Below, one piece after another: positions 49,230 to 55,389 of a stretch of 55,389 nt of DNA. The notes below the pieces were generated by a model. That model saw nothing but the letters and a program-made list of their open reading frames with translations, was not told the origin of the DNA and ran no database searches. The DNA comes from Bacillota bacterium (GTDB lineage: Bacteria > Bacillota > Dethiobacteria > Dethiobacterales > Dethiobacteraceae). Made by a program: the position numbers and the translations under genes. The stretch's first letter is position 1; the number at the start of each line of letters is the position of its first letter. The DNA lies in assembly GCA_018725565.1 (NCBI GenBank), contig QLUR01000017.1, positions 1 to 55,389 of the forward strand, written 5' to 3'.

Positions 49230-49377
49230 GCAGCAGGCAAGCATCCACTACAGGACGGCAATGGCGGTTTTTAGAAAGTGGCTTGCCGAGGGCATCATCA
49301 CCGAGGAAGAACTGACAACAATTGGTATACTCATGGCACAAAAATATGGCCTGCCTTCGCACAGTATCTATCGCTAA
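49222..49377 (+). CDS. SHOCT-like small protein
   Basis: This 51-aa frame starts at GTG and overlaps the regulator's stop by 8 bases. The helix-turn-helix pair VFRKWLAEGIITEEELTTIG is the pattern of SHOCT-type short C-terminal domains. Small proteins of this type are commonly encoded just before serine recombinases in Firmicutes mobile elements; their role is unknown. Confidence 0.72.
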   Translation: MSKQQASIHYRTAMAVFRKWLAEGIITEEELTTIGILMAQKYGLPSHSIYR

Positions 49378-49436
49378 AACACTTGATAATACGGGCGTTT
49401 AGAGCGAATATGTCATAAACGGAAGGAGGCCTTTTA

Positions 49437-50744
49437 ATGGAGCGAATCATCACGCGAACAGCCCCATCGGTTCCGTTGCTGCCAAGAAGACCAAGGGTTG
49501 CCGCCTATGCACGGGTATCAAGCGGCAAAGACGCGATGCTCCACTCGCTCGCTGCCCAGGTTAGCTATTACAGCGGACTGATTCAGCGGCGGCCAGACTG
49601 GGAATATGCCGGAGTCTATGCCGATGAAGCACTGACGGGAACCAAAGATAGCCGGCCTGAGTTCCGGCGTATGCTCGCCGACTGCAGGGAGAACAAGGTT
49701 GACATGATCATTACCAAATCAATTTCCCGCTTTGCCAGGAATACCGTTACACTTCTCAAGACGGTGCGGGAGTTAAAACTGCTCTGCGTGGATGTATATT
49801 TTGAGGAGCAGAACATCCATTCCATCAGCGGAGACGGGGAGCTTATGCTGACCATTCTTGCCAGCTACGCCCAAGAAGAAAGCAGGTCAGTAAGTGAAAA
49901 TTGCAAATGGCGTATCCGTAAGCAGTTTGAAAATGGCGAACTGGCCAATTTGCGCTTCATGTTTGGTTATAAAATTGAAAAGGGCAAAGTTGAAATTGAC
50001 CCTGAAGAATCGGCTATTGTTCGCATGATATTTGATGATTATATAAATGGCATGGGCGGCAGCAAGATTGCGGTGAAGTTAAAACAAAAGAACATACCTA
50101 CCATACGGGACGGGGATTGGAACAGCGAAAGAGTAATTGCAATTATTAAGAATGAAAAATATACAGGAAACGCCTTGCTCCAAAAAAAGTATGTAACAGA
50201 CCATTTAACAAAAAGGCTGGTCTGGAATAAAGGCAAATTACCCATGTATTTTGCGGAAGGCACACACCCCGCCATTATCGATACGAAAACTTTTGAAAGA
50301 GCACAGAAGGTCTTAAAAGAGCGGCGCAAGATTTGCGGTGCAAAGGGTGATACTCATAACCGTTACCCCTTTAGCAGAATTATTCGATGCGAAAATTGTG
50401 GTAAGAAATATAAGCGAAAAGCCGGGAATAGAAAGCCAGCATGGCAGTGCTCAACATACTTGGAACAGGGTAAAGCCGCCTGTCTTGCAAAGCAAATACC
50501 CGAAAACATACTTTATGAGGCAGCTACAGATGTCCTTGGGCTTAGTGAATTTGATGAAAGTATCTTCAAAGAAAAGATAACAGAAATCTTGGTGCCCGAG
50601 TTCAATAAGCTGGTCTTTGTGTTTTGTGATGGACATTTAGTTGAAAAGGTCTGGCAGGACAGGTCACGAAGGGAAAGCTGGACTGATGAAATGCGGCAGG
50701 CTGCTCGTGAAAAAGTAAAAGGGGTGAAGGAACAATGGCGGTAA
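49437..50744 (+). CDS. Large serine recombinase 1
   Basis: This 435-aa site-specific recombinase has an N-terminal resolvase domain with the nucleophilic serine in AAYARVSSGKDAMLHSLAAQ and the core ITKSISRFARNTVTLLKTVR. A recombinase domain (IDPEESAIVRMIFDDYINGM) and a zinc ribbon (IIRCENCGKKYKRKAG) follow. It lacks the long coiled coil of its neighbour. The end overlaps the start of recombinase 2 by ten bases, so the two are co-translated and may act together on prophage integration or excision. Confidence 0.93.
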   Translation: MERIITRTAPSVPLLPRRPRVAAYARVSSGKDAMLHSLAAQVSYYSGLIQRRPDWEYAGVYADEALTGTKDSRPEFRRMLADCRENKVDMIITKSISRFARNTVTLLKTVRELKLLCVDVYFEEQNIHSISGDGELMLTILASYAQEESRSVSENCKWRIRKQFENGELANLRFMFGYKIEKGKVEIDPEESAIVRMIFDDYINGMGGSKIAVKLKQKNIPTIRDGDWNSERVIAIIKNEKYTGNALLQKKYVTDHLTKRLVWNKGKLPMYFAEGTHPAIIDTKTFERAQKVLKERRKICGAKGDTHNRYPFSRIIRCENCGKKYKRKAGNRKPAWQCSTYLEQGKAACLAKQIPENILYEAATDVLGLSEFDESIFKEKITEILVPEFNKLVFVFCDGHLVEKVWQDRSRRESWTDEMRQAAREKVKGVKEQWR

Positions 50745-52312
50745 ATGTAAGAATAATACCGGCAACCCCTAAGCGACATTCAGCCCAAAATAATAATCTG
50801 ACTGCTAAACGAAGGGCTGCGGCTTATGCCAGGGTCTCCACCGATAGCGAGGAGCAATTGACTAGTTATGAGGCACAGGTGGACTACTATACAAAGTTTA
50901 TTAAGGAGCGTGCAGACTGGGAGTTTGTTAAGGTCTATACAGACGAAGGTATCAGCGCTACCAATACCAAGAAACGTGACGGATTTAACCAGATGATAGC
51001 AGATGCTTTGGCCGGGCAGATAGATTTAATTATAACAAAATCAGTAAGCCGTTTTGCCAGAAATACTGTGGACAGCCTTGTAACGGTGCGTCAGCTTAAG
51101 GAGAAAGGCGTGGAGGTCTACTTCGAGAAAGAAAATATTTATACGCTGGACAGTAAGGGTGAGCTTCTCATCACGATAATGTCCAGCCTTGCACAGGAGG
51201 AAAGCCGCTCCATATCCGAAAATGTCACATGGGGGCAGCGCAAGCGTATGGCAGATGGAAAGGTCAGCCTGCCATACAGCCAATTTCTCGGCTATAAAAA
51301 GGGTGAGGACGGCCTGCCGGAAATTGTGGAATCCGAAGCGGATGTTGTGCGAATTATATTCCGGCTATTCATAGAGGGCAAAACGCCATCGGCGATTGCT
51401 AAGTTTTTAGAAACAAAAGGCAAATTATCCCCGGGCGGTAAAAAGAAATGGCAGGTTGCTACGGTAAAAAGCATTCTATCCAACGAAAAATACAAAGGGG
51501 ATGCTCTTTTACAAAAAACCTTCACAGTAGATTTTCTTAATAAAGCCAAGAAGATTAATGAAGGGGAGATTCCACAGTACTATGTTCAAAATAGCCACCC
51601 GGCAATAATCGACCCGAATGAGTTTGATGCGGTGCAGGCGGAAATAGAGCGTAGGAAAAAAATCGGTAGGCCCATAAGTTGTGAAAGCCCTTTCTCGGCA
51701 AAGATAGTCTGCGGTGAATGCGGGGGCTATTATGGTCCCAAGGTTTGGGGATCCAACACCAAATACCGGCGCACCATTTGGCGGTGTAATGAGAAATATA
51801 AGGGTGATAAGAAATGCTCGACTCCCCATATCACTGAGAATGAGGTTAAACAGAAGTTTATTGAAGCTTTCAACTCACTATCCAACTCTCGGGATGAGAT
51901 AATAGCTAACTGCCGATTGGCACAAAATGTTCTTTGCGATTGCACTGAGCTTGATGCTAAGTTAACTGAACTTCATCAAGAAATCGAGATTGTGGCAGAG
52001 TTATCAAGAAAAGCCATTTATGAAAACGCTCATGTTGCTATTAATCAGGATGAATGGCAAGAACGGAATAATGGGTATTTGGAAAGGCATCGAAAGGCAT
52101 TAGAACAGGTTGCTAGAATTGAAAAGTTGAAGCGCGAACGTCAGAACAAATACCTGATGCTTGAAAGCTTTATTAAAGGCATTGAAACCCGGCCATTAGT
52201 ATTGGAGGAATTTGACGATAAGCTGTGGGCGGTAGCTATAAAAAAAGTTAGGGTGATGCCTGACGGTAGGTTAGCGTTCAGCTTCAAGGATGGGACGGAA
52301 AATGAGGAATAG
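50735..52312 (+). CDS. Large serine recombinase 2
   Basis: This 525-aa serine recombinase carries its nucleophilic serine in AAAYARVSTDSEEQLTSYEA, the catalytic core IITKSVSRFARNTVDSLVTV, a recombinase domain (VESEADVVRIIFRLFIEGKT), a zinc ribbon (IVCGECGGYYGPKVWG) and a C-terminal coiled coil (LDAKLTELHQEIEIVAELSR). All parts needed for integrase function are present. It overlaps recombinase 1 by ten bases. It is the last gene before AT-richer host-like DNA, so one attachment site is expected just downstream. Confidence 0.94.
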   Translation: MAVNVRIIPATPKRHSAQNNNLTAKRRAAAYARVSTDSEEQLTSYEAQVDYYTKFIKERADWEFVKVYTDEGISATNTKKRDGFNQMIADALAGQIDLIITKSVSRFARNTVDSLVTVRQLKEKGVEVYFEKENIYTLDSKGELLITIMSSLAQEESRSISENVTWGQRKRMADGKVSLPYSQFLGYKKGEDGLPEIVESEADVVRIIFRLFIEGKTPSAIAKFLETKGKLSPGGKKKWQVATVKSILSNEKYKGDALLQKTFTVDFLNKAKKINEGEIPQYYVQNSHPAIIDPNEFDAVQAEIERRKKIGRPISCESPFSAKIVCGECGGYYGPKVWGSNTKYRRTIWRCNEKYKGDKKCSTPHITENEVKQKFIEAFNSLSNSRDEIIANCRLAQNVLCDCTELDAKLTELHQEIEIVAELSRKAIYENAHVAINQDEWQERNNGYLERHRKALEQVARIEKLKRERQNKYLMLESFIKGIETRPLVLEEFDDKLWAVAIKKVRVMPDGRLAFSFKDGTENEE

Positions 52313-52835
52313 CAAACAGTCTGAAAACAGTTGCTAAGAGTTCTTTTGTGCTATGAGATAGCGCAAGCTCAATGCAATTGCAAAAAAACAACGCAGCCTT
52401 CGAGCAATAATGTATCGGTTAAAAGGAATGACCAAAGTGACTATATTACTAAAGGCATAGAAGTTAAATAGTTTAAGCCCAACGAGCAGTCAGTATATGT
52501 TTTGAATTCCAGCAGATGAACCTGCTGGAATTCACTCAGAAACAAAATGCAAATCATTCAGACAACAAAGTAGACCCAACTGAAGATTTGAGTTTAAACT
52601 AAGGAAAGGATTGTTTACAGTGGAACTATGTCTTTAGAGGACTATGGGATCTCGATCTCGAAGATATAGTCAAAGAATTTTTTTGTAACTGTTATTAGCT
52701 ATTCTCTAATATCAGGATGGATAATACGAAGGGTCTAATCGCAGGATTCTGACTACAGGTAAAAATAAATAATTGTCTCTTTAGGTTTATTTCCTTAATC
52801 ATATGAATTATAATTAACTATAGGTAATTTAAATA
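52313..52835. other. Gene-free, AT-rich stretch between recombinases and riboswitch
   Basis: About 520 bases with no convincing ORF. The only clear structure is a perfect hairpin at 52504-52533. Composition shifts here from GC-richer prophage to AT-richer sequence, so the prophage-host junction and an attachment core probably lie in it. I could not match it to a left-end copy. Confidence 0.45.
52504..52533. repeat. Perfect 12-bp inverted repeat
   Basis: GAATTCCAGCAG (52504-52515) and CTGCTGGAATTC (52522-52533) flank ATGAAC. No T-run follows in either direction, so it is not an obvious terminator. It could be a protein-binding or recombination site near the prophage boundary, or a remnant hairpin. 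Confidence 0.6.
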
Positions 52836-52944
52836 CAAGATGCTGAATCCTTTTGGAGTGGGGGAACCATTTTTCTGGGGTGAATTTCTATCAAGAAAAG
52901 GGGCAGCTATCCCTAACCCGACAGCTAACCTCGTAAGCATTAAG
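52836..52944 (+). promoter_or_regulatory. c-di-AMP riboswitch (ydaO/yuaA class)
   Basis: Consensus blocks of the ydaO class appear in order: GGGGGAACC (52860-52868), GGGGTGAAT (52877-52885), AGGGGCAGC, then AACCCGACAGCTAACCTCGT (52915-52934). Outer stem P1 can form from ATGCT (52840-52844) and AGCAT (52936-52940). This class binds cyclic di-AMP and usually turns expression off. It precedes a potassium/proton-antiporter-type gene, a known target of c-di-AMP control. Confidence 0.9.
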
Positions 52945-52997
52945 CCACAATGCAAAATACTAATAAAGTATATTTGTTTGTGGTTTTTATTTTTAAG
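52942..52997 (+). terminator. Terminator hairpin of the riboswitch expression platform
   Basis: AGCCACAA near 52943 can pair with TTGTGGTT near 52977-52984, with an inner ATACT/AGTAT stem, followed by TTTTTATTTTT. It starts right after P1, so ligand binding that stabilises P1 should permit termination. Confidence 0.65.
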
Positions 52998-53086
52998 TTA
53001 AATATCCACTTGAAAACCAGATTAGTACTGAATTATTTACACTCCCTCAAATAATATTTTTTAAGAGGAGGTTTACCTAGACTAAG

Positions 53087-54595
53087 ATGGAACAATTTTT
53101 TGATACCGATTACCTGATTTTGCTCATGGCTCTTTTATTGATTGTGGGGGTGTTAGTTGCGAAATTTTCTGCTCGACTTGGAGTTCCTGCATTAGTACTT
53201 TTTATTTTAGCAGGTATGGCTGCGGGAAGTGATGGTTTAGGATTAATATATTTTGATAATGTTCAACTTGCACAAATGGTAGGTATGCTTGCCTTAATAA
53301 TTATTCTTTTCGAGGGCGGGCTGCAAACTAAATGGACGACGGTAAAACCCGTGGCGGTTCCATCTATTTTTCTAGCATCCATTGGGGTTCTAATAACTTC
53401 ACTAGTAGTAGCTGTTACTGCCAAATTTGTGTTAGGTATAACATGGTTTGAGGGATTTCTGTTTGGTGCAATTGTAAGCTCAACGGACGCTGCTGCGGTA
53501 TTTGCCGTTCTAAAGGGTCAAAACCTGCGTGAAAGGCTAAGGGCAACACTGGAATTCGAATCAGGTTCAAATGACCCGATGGCATTCCTTCTTACCTTAA
53601 CCTTCGTTGAACTGCTTTTGCTTGACAAATCCTATGTGAACTTTTGGCTTATTGGTTCATTCTTCTGGCAGATGGGAATTGCCGCTATTCTTGGTTTTGT
53701 CATGGGCAAACTAGCTGCCATGGCAATAAATAAAATAAACTTAGATTCAAGTGGTCTGTACCCTGTGTTTGCACTGGCTTTTGCACTTTTAACTTACAGT
53801 TTAACCAGCCTGGTAGGAGCTAGTGGGATATTGGCAGTTTATGTATCCGCTCTTGTTATCGGCAATTCTGAAATAACATTTAAACACTCAATTTTTGGGT
53901 TTAATGAAGGTTTCGCATGGATAATGCAGATTTTGATGTTTATGATTCTTGGTTTATTAGTATTTCCAACGCAGCTGTTTGTCCCAAACATTATGTTAAA
54001 TGGATTGCTCCTTTCTGCAGTATTAATGTTTTTTGCTCGCCCAGTAGCTGTATTCATCTCGACCATCAAAATGGGGTTTAGTTTAAAGGAAAAATTTTTT
54101 CTTTCCTGGGCAGGTTTAAAAGGAGCAGTACCTATTGTACTGGCAACTTATCCATTGACTGCCGGTTTAGAAAACAGCCATTTATTCTTTAATGTTGTAT
54201 TTTTTGTTGTGTTAACTTCTGCTTTAATACAGGGTTCAAGTATTATGTTATTTGCTGAAAAACTTAAATTAACTATACCTAAAAGGGTAGAATCTCCCCA
54301 TTCTTTGGAGCTAATATCCATCGGGAAAGCTAATGCAGAAATCATTGAATTCCAAGTGTGTGAGGCTAACGACATAACTGGCAAGGCTTTAGCAAATATT
54401 ACTTTTCCAAAGGATGTGCTGGTCACCGCTATAATACGCTCTGGTCAATTAATTACTCCGACAGGCATAACAAAAGTTGAGGCTGGAGATATTCTATATA
54501 TTCTTGTGGATAAAAAAAGTAAAAAAGAGCTTATAGAACTTCTGAATAATCGAAAGGCAGACTTTGAAGATGTGATTTGTACAGAACAAATGTAA
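53087..54595 (+). CDS. Potassium(sodium)/proton antiporter, CvrA/NhaP2 type
   Basis: This 502-aa membrane antiporter of the CPA1/NhaP group has about twelve hydrophobic segments from residue 10 to 390. Key residues lie in GAIVSSTDAAAVFAVLKGQN and EFESGSNDPMAFLLTLTF (the ND pair of cation sites). The C-terminal ~100 residues (IIEFQVCEANDITGKALANI and on) form a TrkA-C/RCK-C regulatory domain. The nearest AGGAGG is ~15 bases from the ATG, an unusually long spacing. It exports K+ or Na+ in exchange for protons and is under the c-di-AMP riboswitch upstream. Confidence 0.9.
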   Translation: MEQFFDTDYLILLMALLLIVGVLVAKFSARLGVPALVLFILAGMAAGSDGLGLIYFDNVQLAQMVGMLALIIILFEGGLQTKWTTVKPVAVPSIFLASIGVLITSLVVAVTAKFVLGITWFEGFLFGAIVSSTDAAAVFAVLKGQNLRERLRATLEFESGSNDPMAFLLTLTFVELLLLDKSYVNFWLIGSFFWQMGIAAILGFVMGKLAAMAINKINLDSSGLYPVFALAFALLTYSLTSLVGASGILAVYVSALVIGNSEITFKHSIFGFNEGFAWIMQILMFMILGLLVFPTQLFVPNIMLNGLLLSAVLMFFARPVAVFISTIKMGFSLKEKFFLSWAGLKGAVPIVLATYPLTAGLENSHLFFNVVFFVVLTSALIQGSSIMLFAEKLKLTIPKRVESPHSLELISIGKANAEIIEFQVCEANDITGKALANITFPKDVLVTAIIRSGQLITPTGITKVEAGDILYILVDKKSKKELIELLNNRKADFEDVICTEQM

Positions 54596-54638
54596 CAATT
54601 CATAACAATGAAATTTTAAAAGGGAGGTTAGCGTTAAC

Positions 54639-54962
54639 ATGTCTCATGAGCTTAAATTAGTAGTATCAATTGTTGCCAAAGAGAAATCTGATCGAGTTAT
54701 TGAAGCCATTGAAAAAGCTGGTGCTATTAAAAGTACTATTATGCTCGCCAGGGGGAGAAGCAGAAATAATCCTAAGTTGTTTTTTGGGATGCAAATTGAG
54801 CCAATGCGAGAAGTTATCTTCACTTTAGTACCCAAAGAAAAAGCAGAGGTTATTTTTGAGATTGCAATGAAGGAAGGGAATTTAGATAAACCCTTAAATG
54901 GATTGGTGTTTATAGTAGACTTAGAAAAAGTCGGTGGAATTGACTTAAGCATGCTTGAGTAA
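54639..54962 (+). CDS. PII-like signalling protein
   Basis: This 107-aa protein has the PII ferredoxin-like fold pattern: LKLVVSIVAKEKSDRVIEAI, a short T-loop-like segment with GRSRNNPKLFFGMQIEPMRE, and VIFEIAMKEGNLDKPLNGLV. The canonical uridylylation Tyr motif of GlnB is absent. It lies 43 bases after the antiporter behind AAAGGGAGG, so it is probably co-transcribed and may bind the antiporter or sense a nucleotide. Its ligand is unknown. Confidence 0.85.
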   Translation: MSHELKLVVSIVAKEKSDRVIEAIEKAGAIKSTIMLARGRSRNNPKLFFGMQIEPMREVIFTLVPKEKAEVIFEIAMKEGNLDKPLNGLVFIVDLEKVGGIDLSMLE

Positions 54963-55312
54963 AAACAAGTAAGCCATATTCTTAATGTTAATATTCTAGC
55001 AGAAAGTTAAGTCTAAATGGGGCATGCAAAATGCACCCCCCATCCTTTAAATCGTTGAACATTAGACCAAGGGGTGTGCATTGTATCATTTTGTAGTAGA
55101 TTAGCCAAATAATCTACCATCTATTGATACAAGGATTGTGTCGGTGGGTGGTTTTGTTTTGTCTTGAAAAGGCTAGAAACCAGCCGCTTTCGGGCTTTTT
55201 GCTTTTCACCCAGTAGCAATAGTTGGTATTTTCCAGAGGGCTTTTTCGCAGGACACTTGACTTGAACCGTGGCGGTTTACGAGGTAGCTCAAGGGGCAAA
55301 TCGTTAAAAGAA
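54963..55312. other. Gene-free region before right terminal repeat
   Basis: About 350 bases without a convincing gene. A hairpin at 55017-55043 (ATGGGG / CCCCAT around CATGCAAAATGCA) may be a weak terminator for the antiporter/PII operon. Nearby CAAAATGCACCCC (55026-55038) is mirrored imperfectly by GGGGTGTGCATTG (55071-55083). One minus-strand frame is open across 55114-55341, but it runs into the terminal repeat, has no SD site and resembles no known protein. Confidence 0.5.
55017..55043 (+). terminator. Possible terminator after PII-like gene
   Basis: ATGGGG (55017-55022) pairs with CCCCAT (55038-55043); the loop contains a further TGC/GCA pair. Only a short T-run (CCTTTAA) follows, so strength is doubtful. 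Confidence 0.4.
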
Positions 55313-55389
55313 TGAGTATTCCTGCGGCATCCGGCCAGCAATCCTGTGACATCCGGCCAGAGTTCTTGTCACATCCGGCCACAGTTCTT
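55313..55389. repeat. Right copy of 77-bp terminal inverted repeat (IS21-like end)
   Basis: Exact reverse complement of bases 1-77, beginning TGAGTATTCC and containing three ~22-bp units with core CATCCGGCCA. Its orientation shows that both ends of the window abut the same end of the same repeated element, pointing outward. Confidence 0.75.

Noticed and set aside
55114-55341. 75-codon minus-strand frame at the right end as a transposase fragment
   Set aside because: It starts inside the terminal repeat, shows no DDE or IstB motif and has no SD site.

Overview
The window reads as a Gram-positive, Clostridia-type (Firmicutes) chromosome segment. The evidence is near-universal AGGAGG-type Shine-Dalgarno (SD) sites, a c-di-AMP (ydaO/yuaA) riboswitch ahead of a cation/proton antiporter, HK97-type siphophage modules of the kind common in clostridial prophages, and paired large serine recombinases. 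The species cannot be named from the sequence alone. The first and last 77 bases are perfect reverse complements and carry three ~22-bp tandem repeats resembling the multi-repeat ends of an IS21-like insertion sequence. Both ends therefore run into the same mobile element.

Bases 1-12120, minus strand: one compact defence operon. In transcription order it holds an uncharacterised 295-aa protein, a NACHT NTPase, a 28-aa micro-ORF, a small helix-turn-helix protein, a PLD/SNF2-type helicase, a DUF4391 protein, a type III Mod methyltransferase and a type III Res subunit. Res is cut off by the IS end before its nuclease domain. The most striking signal is a short Q/N/G/I-rich motif shared by the C-terminus of the 295-aa protein, the N-terminus of the NACHT protein and almost the whole micro-ORF. 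The three genes are joined by ATGA overlaps. This is the layout expected for amyloid-type (prion-like) signalling between an NLR-like receptor and its effector.

Bases 12361-24159, plus strand: prophage early and replication genes. They are a sigma-like regulator, DUF2800 nuclease-like protein, DUF2815 ssDNA-binding protein, an HNH gene broken by a nonsense codon, family A DNA polymerase, antirepressor, DUF4406, AEP primase/VapE helicase, VRR-NUC nuclease, SNF2 helicase and two small proteins. Two copies of a stem-loop whose stem covaries precede genes here.

Bases 24160-33323: packaging and accessory block. It holds an HNH endonuclease, a RelB-type antitoxin with a decayed YafQ-type toxin, small terminase, two tandem ParB-methyltransferases, a cassette of a virulence-related protein, a small protein, an amidoligase, a gamma-glutamylcyclotransferase and DUF5049, then large terminase and DUF3310. 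Three genes of the cassette share a conserved upstream element that could be a promoter or a structured leader.

Bases 33320-48687: portal, ClpP-like protease, capsid, connectors, tail tube, tail chaperones joined by a programmed -1 frameshift, an inserted antisense AbrB/PIN toxin-antitoxin pair, tape measure, tail-tip proteins including a predicted 7-bladed propeller with 138-bp DNA periodicity, amidase and a small membrane protein. A terminator follows.

Bases 48822-52312: zinc-finger HTH regulator, SHOCT-like small protein and two overlapping serine recombinase genes. Bases 52313-55312 look like AT-richer host DNA: a c-di-AMP riboswitch, a CvrA/NhaP2-type antiporter and a PII-like protein. 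I found no attL/attR pair and no CI-type repressor, so it is unresolved whether the defence operon is prophage cargo or host DNA.
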